From Holosporaceae bacterium (GTDB lineage Bacteria > Pseudomonadota > Alphaproteobacteria > UBA3830), in the NCBI GenBank assembly GCA_031258475.1, contig JAIRMS010000009.1, positions 1 to 14,026 on the forward strand: a DNA stretch of 14,026 bases, given 5' to 3'. Positions 1 through 6,085 of the stretch are shown piece after piece (positions within the stretch are counted from its first letter, which is position 1; each line of letters opens with the position of its first letter). Made by a program: the position numbers and the translations under genes. A model generated the notes under the pieces. That model did no database searches, was not told the DNA's origin, and saw nothing but the letters and a program-made list of their open reading frames with translations.

Positions 1-30
1 GTATAGTCACATGATATGATGGAGTATTGT

Positions 31-729
31 ATGGAATTATCGATAGTTGAGATGTTTCGAAAAGTAAGGGATTCGCGGACATCGAACGGCAGGGAGTACA
101 AATTGGAATATATTCTTACGTTTGCTCTGCGGTAATTAGCGGAGCGCAAAATTACAAGGAGATATATCTTTTTATAATGTCTCATTTTGAGAAGAAGAGT
201 TTTTTTCAAGTTGAAATGTCGTCGTTATCCGACCCATTCGGCGATTTGGAAGATTCTAACCCGCATTGATAGTGAAGAATATAGAGAAAGTTTTTCGCGA
301 AGATGCGTCGAAGAAGGAATCATTGGTTGAAGGTCGGCAAATTTGTTTTGCTGGGAAAGCTCTGAGGGGCAGCGATTTCAAGCATCCTGTTCGTGTTTTT
401 GAGGCGTTTTCGAAGTTAGTGGGAATAGTTTTGGCGCATATTCCTCTAAGCACCGAGAAAGATCACGAAATTCCGTCATTTGAGAAGCTTTTGCAGGATC
501 TTAATTTGCATGACAAAATTGTTACGGCTGACGCCTTGCATTGCCAAAAAAACTTTCGAATTAGCAGAAAAGGCCGGAGCGATCCTGATTACGCAATCAA
601 AAAATGCTTAAGAATCAACTGGAACATGGCAGTATAATACAAAAGCCGCTTGAAAGTTACGAAGACAAAATCGACAAAATCCATGGCAGAATTGAAAAGC
701 GGAAATATGAGGTATTTGAATTTTCTACG
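31..729 (+). pseudogene. ISAs1-family transposase, multiply frameshifted remnant
   Basis: Fragments of one ISAs1-type DDE transposase can be read in order only by changing frame about five times. The N-terminal piece starts at ATG 31 (GGAG six bases upstream) and ends at TAA 133. The next piece reads AVISGAQNYKEIYLF from 129. A third, from about 208, reads RRYPTHSAIWKILTRIDSEE. The fourth, from about 290, holds ICFAGKALRGS and later IVTADALHCQK. The last, from about 610, holds KIHGRIEKRKYEVFEF up to the TGA at 727-729. These match the family's DGKxLRGS, TADALxxQ and HGRIExR blocks, and the first catalytic Asp is replaced by Ala (FAGK instead of IDGK). Two shifts fall in homopolymers (T7 at 200-206, A7 at 546-552). 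The gene is certainly dead. The C-terminal end and the terminal inverted repeats were not found. Confidence 0.85.
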
Positions 730-735
730 CTTTGA

Positions 736-793
736 AAAAGTCTCAAACATCAAAACCTCCATCAGACTAAATCTACTGAACTTTGAGACTTTT
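736..793. repeat. Perfect 12-bp inverted repeat with 34-nt spacer
   Basis: AAAAGTCTCAAA at 736-747 is the exact reverse complement of TTTGAGACTTTT at 782-793. It lies just after the last recognisable ISAs1 transposase segment and 115 bases before tRNA-Glu. As RNA it could form a long hairpin. It is not followed by an independent T-run, so it is not a clear terminator. It may be debris of a small mobile element. The function is unknown. Confidence 0.6.
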
Positions 794-867
794 ATCGAAA
801 AAATGACGAAAACCTTAAATGCCTGGGGAATCGCCCTGAGCGCGCAATCCATCTTCCATAAAATCAA

Positions 868-896
868 TTGATTCTAGATCGACAATAGTATAGCAT
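868..896 (+). promoter_or_regulatory. Candidate promoter of tRNA-Glu
   Basis: TTGATT at 868-873 and TAGCAT at 891-896 are 17 bases apart, each matching four of six sigma-70 consensus positions. Transcription would begin near 903, about five bases before the mature 5' end of the tRNA. TATAGC at 889-894 is an alternative -10 box but gives a 15-base spacer. Confidence 0.4.
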
Positions 897-907
897 TCTC
901 CCGTTTT

Positions 908-983
908 GTCCCCTTCGTCTAGTGGTCTAGGACGTCGCCCTCTCACGGCGATAACAGGGATTCGAATTCCCTAGGGGACGCCA
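908..983 (+). tRNA. tRNA-Glu (anticodon CTC)
   Basis: This 76-nt cloverleaf includes an encoded CCA. The acceptor stem is GTCCCCT/AGGGGAC with discriminator G. The anticodon stem TCGCC/GGCGA encloses the loop CTCTCAC, placing CTC at positions 34-36, which reads the GAG glutamate codon. The T-arm is AGGGA-TTCGAAT-TCCCT. The sequence is very close to the well-known bacterial tRNA-Glu, but with C rather than U at position 34. It stands alone, between IS debris and the tag remnant. Confidence 0.97.
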
Positions 984-1114
984 TCTGGCATTTCAGAAAA
1001 ATAGCATCAAAAACATCTTCCAAAAGCGCACTGCTCTGGTTTTGTACATCTCCTACCCATCCCGCAAAAAACAGAAACCATAGGAACAAACGGTACGGCT
1101 AAGCATTTATTTTT

Positions 1115-1143
1115 CTGAATAAAATAGCCACATATGTTATATT
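1115..1143 (+). promoter_or_regulatory. Candidate extended -10 promoter upstream of the tag remnant
   Basis: TATATT at 1138-1143 is preceded by TG at 1135-1136, giving the TGnTATATT extended -10 pattern. A weak -35 (CTGAAT, 1115-1120) lies 17 bases upstream. Transcription would start near 1150, leaving a leader of about 40 nt that contains the Shine-Dalgarno AAGGA at 1178-1182, eight bases before the tag ATG. The 5' control region therefore still looks intact although the gene is broken. Confidence 0.5.
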
Positions 1144-1190
1144 AGCCGGTGATTTTTTATTGCAAATTTGTAATTTCAAGGATATAAAAA

Positions 1191-1502
1191 ATGACCCAAA
1201 GGTGTAGTTGGGCGAATTCAAGCGAATTGATGCAGAAATATCATGATGAGGAATGGGGTAAGCCTCTACATGACGATCGGAGACTGTTCGAAATGCTGAT
1301 TTTGGAGGGGAAATCCTGCGGGCTGAGCTGGGAGCTTATCCTCAAAAAACGCGATCATATGAGAAAAGTTTTTGATAATTTCGATCCAATCGCAATTATA
1401 AAATACAGCGATGCGAAAATTTCCGAACTCATGCAAGATGCCGGAATTATTAGGCTCTGTCGTCATGAGATTTTCAACCAAAGCATGATGCATCTGATTT
1501 GA
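1191..1502 (+). pseudogene. tag: DNA-3-methyladenine glycosylase I, 3'-truncated
   Basis: Tag removes 3-methyladenine from alkylated DNA. The first ~88 residues align well with the family: the zinc ligand Cys5 (QRCSW), the base-pocket residues Tyr17-His18 in YHDEEWG, catalytic Glu39 in LILEG, then GLSW and QDAGIIR. A full Tag protein is about 187 residues. Here recognisable homology stops near position 1455 and the frame closes after 15 unrelated residues at 1502. The missing half carries the second pair of zinc ligands (His and Cys near the C-terminus), so the product cannot be a normal enzyme. The start is supported by AAGGA eight bases upstream. The break abuts the 3' end of the convergent 505-codon gene, whose last codons overlap this frame at 1474-1502, so a rearrangement there probably removed the rest of tag. 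Confidence 0.9.
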
Positions 1503-2991
1503 ACAGCAGCATGCTCAGTGGAAATGTTTGAAACTCAACAAACGGATGCTTTACTGTTCCTCTGTCCTTTTTAAGAGTTACGTCGCTTAATGTAAGCCGA
1601 TCGTCAACTATACAATACACTGGCAGTTTATCGAACGGGTTTTTATCGATACTAAGGCCACCGATAAGATGACTCGGTTCAAAATTTAGGACGCTTTCTG
1701 TAATCAGCAAGCTAGTGAAGATAAGTTGCGAATCTACTCCAAGATCTATAGGGCTCGCAAATACAAAACGCGACTCGTGCTTACCAAGATTAAATCCAGG
1801 GTACTCGACGTGCAATCTAAACATATGGCTCATTTCCGGCCTATCCCAGTACTGATCAAAAACAAGAAGGAAGACATACGCATTCTTTGCCTCAAGTTGA
1901 CTTCTATTAAACTCACTCACACGTCGCAGTACATTATCAGGACTAAATCGTAAAACAAATTCATCGGTTCTCTTTAAAACAGTATCTAAATCAGGACTTT
2001 GTCCGAACGGAACTGCATAGGCAGCGCATATAAGCTCTTTGATTTCATTACCGAGATCCTGTTTTAATTGTTTTTTCTTGCGATAAGCCGATTGAGCGCT
2101 CAGTATATTCGTTTGAGTTTCGCCAGATTCCAGTACTTTCGAGAAATTGATAGTACTTATATCATCAGCAAGTGCCTGAAGATCTTTATGATAAGCAAGG
2201 CTCAAAAAATCTCTTATCAGTAAAATACTTACTTGCTTGCTTTTAAATGTTATCTGGGCAGATGTTGAACTTAATGCTGGCCTAAACAGGAATTGTCTCT
2301 TAAATACAGCTGCCTTAAATGCTTCTGAAGTTGCAGTACAATCCGTTATTATTTTTTCCTGTATTTCTGTTATTGCGTCCGCTATTATCGAAGGATCTTG
2401 AGGTTTAAATTTAACTATTGTTGCGATCTGATTAACTGCAGCTGCAACAGCTTCTGGAGGTATGACTCCCTGCGGCAAGTGCCGCTCATACAACTGAATT
2501 GCAATATCGAACATTTGTCCAGAATTAATTTTAATTTTAGTTATTTCTGCAATTCGCATAACTGCAGCTGCTGCAACATCAGACTGTATATCACCTTGTA
2601 TGTGTCGATTATATAACCGAATCACCAGCTTGAATATACGCGACAAATTGCCTGGATCAAGAGGTAATCCAACTCCATCTGCGATTTGCATAACTGCATC
2701 TGCTACAGCATCCGGAGGTATTGAAGGCATATGTCGATCACACAACTGAACCGCCAATTCGAACATAAAATATCGTAAATCGTCTACGGTATGCCTAAGC
2801 TTAGCTTCAGTTACGATTTTCGCAACATCGGTAGCTATATCAGCTGGTTTTGCGTTTCTTTTAATTTTAGTAGACATAATCCCTGCTCTAATGCTGCTTA
2901 GAGTTGGTCTCATCGCAAGTGATGTTTCCATTGATAGAGTACTACAAACACATAATATTAAGGCATTGTATCCTACACAGAAATTCTTCAT
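1474..2991 (-). CDS. Predicted secreted protein with tandem ~43-residue repeats, unknown family
   Basis: I do not recognise this 505-residue protein. The frame is open up to 3111, but ATG 2991 is preferred: GAGAG lies just upstream, a good promoter lies 33 bases further up, and the N-terminus becomes MKNF followed by a hydrophobic stretch (residues ~9-20) with a signal-peptidase-like SLA site at 24-26. Residues ~77-203 hold three tandem units with the pattern F-x-[LI]-[AV]-[IV]-[QR]-L-[CY]-x-RH near the start and AVAxAVxQIA near the middle (77-119, 120-160, 161-203). Residues 51-76 resemble the second half of a unit. The helical repeat region is followed by a lysine-rich segment (KKKQLKQDL) and a C-terminal part with mixed, beta-like hydrophobic pattern and no motif I know. 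It is convergent with the tag stump and flanked by IS debris, which suggests acquired or fast-evolving DNA. An envelope or host-directed protein is possible but unproven. Confidence 0.75.
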   Translation of the reverse strand: MKNFCVGYNALILCVCSTLSMETSLAMRPTLSSIRAGIMSTKIKRNAKPADIATDVAKIVTEAKLRHTVDDLRYFMFELAVQLCDRHMPSIPPDAVADAVMQIADGVGLPLDPGNLSRIFKLVIRLYNRHIQGDIQSDVAAAAVMRIAEITKIKINSGQMFDIAIQLYERHLPQGVIPPEAVAAAVNQIATIVKFKPQDPSIIADAITEIQEKIITDCTATSEAFKAAVFKRQFLFRPALSSTSAQITFKSKQVSILLIRDFLSLAYHKDLQALADDISTINFSKVLESGETQTNILSAQSAYRKKKQLKQDLGNEIKELICAAYAVPFGQSPDLDTVLKRTDEFVLRFSPDNVLRRVSEFNRSQLEAKNAYVFLLVFDQYWDRPEMSHMFRLHVEYPGFNLGKHESRFVFASPIDLGVDSQLIFTSLLITESVLNFEPSHLIGGLSIDKNPFDKLPVYCIVDDRLTLSDVTLKKDRGTVKHPFVEFQTFPLSMLLFKSDASCFG

Positions 2992-3023
2992 CTTTCTCTC
3001 ATATTCTAGCTTACGATCATAAT

Positions 3024-3052
3024 ATTCTAAAAGTTTTAACAAAAAATGAAAA
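3024..3052 (-). promoter_or_regulatory. Candidate promoter of the 505-codon repeat-protein gene
   Basis: Read on the minus strand, TTTTCA (3052-3047, four of six matches to -35) and TAGAAT (3029-3024, five of six matches to -10) are separated by exactly 17 bases. The predicted transcription start near 3017 gives a leader of about 26 nt before ATG 2991, which independently supports that start over the longer frame from 3111. Confidence 0.55.
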
Positions 3053-3459
3053 ACATCCACCTGCATCCGATTTATTTCCTGAACCAAAATCCACGAAATG
3101 CCAACATTCACTTACCACCCTTTTTGCTTTTTTGGATGTCGTTAAAATCACGTTATCATTCGCCAATCGGCTACATGCTCGATGCTTTTCAGTCACTTAC
3201 ATACTCAACCATCTTCTCTCTCCGAATCAATCTTGACAACAGTGCAACCAGCACCAAAACACACTCAATTTTCAACAAATTTGTGGCGATTCTCTTTGAT
3301 TCTCCGGAGGAGTAAAAACGGAGAATGGAGAGAGGTTTTTTGGGGGGGGGGGGGAAATGTGAAAACAACAATAATCACATAAAATTTTGTCTGGATTTAA
3401 GACATATTACAATCCGCAACATCCTCTGTATCAGAGGGCTTGGGTCACACATTGCATTA
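3053..3459. other. Gene-free stretch with G13 tract and a short hairpin
   Basis: No convincing coding sequence is seen on either strand. The open frames here are low-complexity and have no start signals. Two structures stand out: a T6G13 homopolymer junction (3336-3354) and a perfect 6-bp hairpin CCTCTG-TAT-CAGAGG at 3423-3437. The stretch lies between the promoter of the repeat-protein gene and the right end of the IS200-type element. Confidence 0.6.
3336..3354. repeat. Homopolymer junction T6-G13
   Basis: Six T are followed by thirteen consecutive G (3342-3354), an exceptional run for this otherwise A+T-leaning region. It lies about 290 bases upstream of the promoter of the repeat-protein gene. 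Such runs are slippage-prone and are known phase-variation switches in some bacteria, but no coding frame or promoter clearly depends on this one. Its length may also be a sequencing uncertainty. Confidence 0.8.
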
Positions 3460-3475
3460 CGGTGAATCAATTACA

Positions 3476-3491
3476 ACCGGCTAAAGCCGGT
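3476..3491. repeat. IS200-type right-end hairpin
   Basis: ACCGGC (3476-3481) and GCCGGT (3486-3491) form a perfect 6-bp stem around TAAA. It lies 41 bases beyond the transposase stop codon, where the TnpA-binding right-end hairpin is expected. Confidence 0.75.
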
Positions 3492-3531
3492 GGTTTGGGA
3501 TACGCTTGCAAAGCGGTAGTTAAGAGTAAAC

Positions 3532-3963
3532 TCAGAATTCCGAAATTCTAAAATTGTCTTCAGAGTGGTGCATTTCTTGATTCTCCATGTATTTTTGCAC
3601 TTCTTCCTCATTTACATTTCCAACCGTTACAACAAAATATCCTCTGGCCCACAGATGTTGCCACCAATATCTTTTTTTCAATACCTCAAATTCTTGTTGT
3701 AATTTTCTGCTACTTTTTCCTTTAATGTATTGTATTATCTTTGATACTGACATGCTCGGGGGTATTGACAACAACAGATGTACATGGTCTGGACTTAATC
3801 CACCACTCACAATTGTAACATCGTTTGCCGTACATACTTCTCGTATTAATTCTCTTGTTCTCATTGCTACTATTCCTGTTAGCACTCGGTATCTGTATTT
3901 CGTGCAAAATACCAGGTGATACTTTAGATCACACAAACCGTGACTACTTCTTCTGTACTCCAT
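3532..3963 (-). CDS. tnpA: IS200/IS605-family transposase TnpA (Y1 HUH nuclease)
   Basis: This 143-residue protein has the normal family length and is uninterrupted. It begins with the SSHGLCDLKYHLVFCTKYRYRVL pattern typical of the family. The metal-binding HUH motif is His60-Val61-His62 in PDHVHLLLSIPP. The helix carrying the nucleophile has Tyr125 in QKYMENQ, with the conserved Asn-Gln after it. The KGKSSRKLQQEF and WARGYF blocks are also typical. TnpA cuts and rejoins single-stranded DNA at the element's hairpin ends. Start ATG 3963 has no good ribosome binding site. A perfect -10 box TATAAT (minus strand, 3975-3970) lies only six bases before it, so the mRNA could be nearly leaderless. 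Poor tnpA translation is known for IS200. All visible catalytic residues are present, so it may be active. Confidence 0.95.
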   Translation of the reverse strand: MEYRRSSHGLCDLKYHLVFCTKYRYRVLTGIVAMRTRELIREVCTANDVTIVSGGLSPDHVHLLLSIPPSMSVSKIIQYIKGKSSRKLQQEFEVLKKRYWWQHLWARGYFVVTVGNVNEEEVQKYMENQEMHHSEDNFRISEF

Positions 3964-3969
3964 GTTCTT

Positions 3970-3998
3970 ATTATACTAAAGTCTTCGCCTAAAGGCGA
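3970..3998 (-). promoter_or_regulatory. tnpA promoter overlapping the left-end hairpin
   Basis: TATAAT (minus strand 3975-3970) is a perfect -10 box. The -35 position (3998-3993, TCGCCT, three of six matches) falls inside the left-end hairpin. Transcription would start at or next to the ATG at 3963. Confidence 0.4.
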
Positions 3999-4013
3999 GG
4001 GTGTCTTACCCTC
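3983..4013. repeat. IS200-type left end: two overlapping, mutually exclusive hairpins
   Basis: CTTCGCC-TAAA-GGCGAGG (3983-4000) and GAGGGT-GTCTT-ACCCTC (3997-4013) share bases 3997-4000, so only one can form at a time. The inner one matches the right end in its TAAA loop and is the likely TnpA site. The outer one may act on transcription reading in from the neighbouring sequence, as structured IS200 left ends are known to do. Confidence 0.65.
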
Positions 4014-4020
4014 CCAGGTA

Positions 4021-4353
4021 ACTACATAAACTTCTATCCTTTTTGATACCGAGATTCTTCGCAAAAAGCGGTTCCACTTTCTGCAAATGCCGACAAATAT
4101 TTGAATTATCAAGGTTAAACAGATATCCGAGAAACTCATGGGGCACATAAAAGCGATAGTAAATCAGAACCAACAAAACCTCGTCTTCCAACGTTTTTAG
4201 GTGAGAATTCCGGCCTGATACCTTTTTCTGACTCTGCAACTTATCCCACTCCAACCGAACTATTGCAACAATTTCCCGAAATTCTTCAACTTTTACGCCG
4301 GTCAGTCTTGTAAAATTTACCCTTTGATTGCACAATCTCTTGAAACTCAGCAT
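4021..4353 (-). pseudogene. IS5-like transposase, N-terminal fragment
   Basis: About 110 codons of an IS5-superfamily transposase remain, carrying the helix-turn-helix domain that precedes the DDE nuclease. From ATG 4353 the protein starts MLSFKRLCNQRVNFTRLTG, followed by KVEEFREIVAIV, SGRNSHLKTLEDEVLLVLIYYRFYVPHEFLGYLF and a Ser-Asn-Ile-Cys-Arg recognition helix. This layout is common in IS5-like elements. The whole catalytic domain is missing: after KKDRSL the frame enters the left end of the IS200-type element and stops. No DDE remainder was found on the far side of that element, so this is more than a simple insertion. ATG 4353 is preferred over GTG 4386 because GAGG lies six bases before it. 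Terminal repeats were not identified. Confidence 0.8.
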
Positions 4354-4504
4354 TTTTACCTCATAATTAAAACGCTTGAGTTTCACTCTTTCTTTTTAAC
4401 TTTTTAAGCTCTTGCTACTTTCGCAGAAGGTCTATTTTACAAAAATCATCTTGTGTAACAGCGCCTAAAGCATAATTTGGACAGTTATTTTAATCCAGGC
4501 TGTG

Positions 4505-5134
4505 TTATCGCAGGCACTGCATCACACAGGTAATTGCCTTTTCCAAAGATTCTTCTATTGAATCATTGGAAGTGTCAAGGAGCGTATAGCTTTCGTTAAA
4601 GCTCAGCGGAGCCGTTTTTCTGGATTTGTCCTGCTCGTCTCTCGCTTTCATGTTGTTGTAAACATCCTCGTATGTAATTCGAGGATCGGCCTCTTTCAGG
4701 GATTCAAAGCGACGGGCGGCACGCACTTCCAGACTCGCCGTGATAAATATTTTACAATCGGCGTTGGGAACGACCGCCGTGGCGATATCACGGCCATCCA
4801 GAACGGAACCTTTGTATTCTTCGCCGGGATTTCTGGCGAAATCACGCTGTAATTTTGTTAAAATTTCTCGAATATGAGGTAGTTTTGCAATATTGGAAGC
4901 GGCGATGCTGCCTTCTTCAGATCTTAGAATTTCCTCCGGAATTTCCTTTATGGTCTTCAGAAGATCATGAATGGATAAATTCACGATCTCGTCAAAACTA
5001 GTTTTTTTATGGGCGATAGCCCGATAGAGCATTCCAGTATCTAAATACGCGAATCCCAAACGATCTGCCAGCAGACGAGATATGGTACCCTTACCACTAC
5101 CGGATGGGCCGTCTATGGCGATAACGGGTTTCAT
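4505..5134 (-). CDS. cmk: Cytidylate (CMP/dCMP) kinase
   Basis: Cmk phosphorylates CMP and dCMP to the diphosphates using ATP, feeding nucleic acid and phospholipid precursor synthesis in the cytoplasm. At 209 residues it is slightly short but complete. The P-loop IDGPSGSGKGT (7-17, Lys15) opens the protein. The CMP-binding LDTGMLYRAIA follows at 31-41, and DGRDIATAVVPNADCKIFITA at 113-133 is the family signature with the specificity Arg-Asp pair. The lid-like RDEQDKSRKTAPL lies near the C-terminus. The gene is last in the operon, starting two bases after the secF stop, with GGGGA overlapping the end of secF as a rather distant ribosome binding site. In many bacteria cmk precedes rpsA. Here the sequence downstream is the IS5-like fragment. 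Confidence 0.96.
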   Translation of the reverse strand: MKPVIAIDGPSGSGKGTISRLLADRLGFAYLDTGMLYRAIAHKKTSFDEIVNLSIHDLLKTIKEIPEEILRSEEGSIAASNIAKLPHIREILTKLQRDFARNPGEEYKGSVLDGRDIATAVVPNADCKIFITASLEVRAARRFESLKEADPRITYEDVYNNMKARDEQDKSRKTAPLSFNESYTLLDTSNDSIEESLEKAITCVMQCLR

Positions 5135-5136
5135 TG

Positions 5137-6072
5137 TTAAATTTTTCCCCTGTCCAGTCCAAGCTCAAGATCTTTTCCATCGATCCTTATGCCGGTGAAT
5201 AAAAGCAGCGGAACGGAGAGACATATCGAAGAAAAAGTCCCGAACATTAGTCCAAACAAAATCGGAAAGCAAAAATCGAAAATGACCTTTCCGCCAAAAA
5301 AACACAGAGCCAGTAGCGACAAAACGGTCGTAAGAGAAGTAAGAACCGTCCTCGACAGAGTCTCATTCATCGCCTTATTCAGAAGCTCAGCAACGGTTAA
5401 ACTTCGATACACCATCATATCTTCCCGAACCCTATCAAAAATGACGACGGTATCATGAATGGAATAACAGGCCGTCATAAGCAGAGCCACAATGGAGTTT
5501 ACATTAAATTCAAAGTAATGACATATCGAATAAAGTCCCATCAGAACTATGCAATCATGCGCAAGGGCTATAACTCCACAAATTGCAAACTGCCACTCGA
5601 AGCGTATCCATATATAAAGCAGGATGGCCAACAGCGATATTACAACGGCCAGCATCGCGTCGTGCACTAGCTCGCTCCCGACTTTTGGTCCGATTTTCTC
5701 AATTTTTCTGTACTCTATGTTATCGCCCAATGTGGCTTTGACCTTTTCCAGGGATAGATTCTGCTCGTTTTGGCTTTCTCCGGAACTTGGAATTCTTATC
5801 AGAACGTCGTTTTTAGATCCAAATTCCTGCAGATATACTTCGCCTATATCCAATTTGGTGAGATTCTCTCTCATCGCCCCCAAATCCACTTCCTGTGGAG
5901 CTCTTATTTCCATGACAAAACCGCCACGAAAATCTATTCCAAAATTCAGACCGTGAGAAACGAACGCTAATATGCTTATTAATGTCGCAATTATCGAAAA
6001 CGCGTATGTAAAACGCCGATATCTGACGAAATCAATCTTTGTGTCGTGAGGTATTAGTTTGTAAAATTCCAT
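5137..6072 (-). CDS. secF: Protein translocase subunit SecF
   Basis: SecF pairs with SecD in the inner membrane and uses the proton gradient to help pull proteins through SecYEG. The 311-residue protein has the family architecture: TM1 at ~24-42, the signature LNFGIDFRGG at 42-51 opening the first periplasmic region, then five C-terminal membrane segments from about residue 139. The conserved SIxDTVVxFDRVRE motif is present as SIHDTVVIFDRVRED, and NETLSRTVLTSLTT follows. The motif has His where Asn is common (SINDT), a small deviation. ATG 6072 is preceded by AAGGA and lies 13 bases after the secD stop. It is co-transcribed with secD and yajC, the usual partners. Confidence 0.98.
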   Translation of the reverse strand: MEFYKLIPHDTKIDFVRYRRFTYAFSIIATLISILAFVSHGLNFGIDFRGGFVMEIRAPQEVDLGAMRENLTKLDIGEVYLQEFGSKNDVLIRIPSSGESQNEQNLSLEKVKATLGDNIEYRKIEKIGPKVGSELVHDAMLAVVISLLAILLYIWIRFEWQFAICGVIALAHDCIVLMGLYSICHYFEFNVNSIVALLMTACYSIHDTVVIFDRVREDMMVYRSLTVAELLNKAMNETLSRTVLTSLTTVLSLLALCFFGGKVIFDFCFPILFGLMFGTFSSICLSVPLLLFTGIRIDGKDLELGLDRGKI

Positions 6073-6085
6073 GGGAGATCCTTTC

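Larger units (their letters stand above)
3460..4020 (-). mobile_element. IS200/IS605-family element, TnpA only (IS200-type)
   Basis: A single Y1 transposase gene is flanked by subterminal imperfect palindromes rather than terminal inverted repeats, as expected for this family. The right-end hairpin is ACCGGC-TAAA-GCCGGT (3476-3491). The left-end hairpin is CTTCGCC-TAAA-GGCGAGG (3983-4000, one T-G wobble). The shared TAAA loop supports both being TnpA recognition structures. A second left-end palindrome GAGGGT-GTCTT-ACCCTC (3997-4013) overlaps the first, so the two cannot fold at the same time. Exact cleavage sites cannot be placed by eye, so the boundaries are approximate. There is no accessory tnpB. 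The element adjoins the truncated IS5-like transposase whose frame runs into its left end. Confidence 0.85.

Noticed and set aside
650..871. Plus-strand open frame over the ISAs1 tail and inverted repeat
   Set aside because: It starts inside the transposase in the wrong frame and shows no homology. It is probably a shadow of decayed sequence.
2904..3315. Plus-strand open frames in the gap upstream of the repeat-protein gene
   Set aside because: They overlap the promoter and signal-peptide region of the minus-strand gene and show no protein-like composition or start signal.
3189..3371. Minus-strand open frame across the G13 tract (runs of proline)
   Set aside because: Low complexity, no ribosome binding site, no family resemblance, and it depends on homopolymer length.
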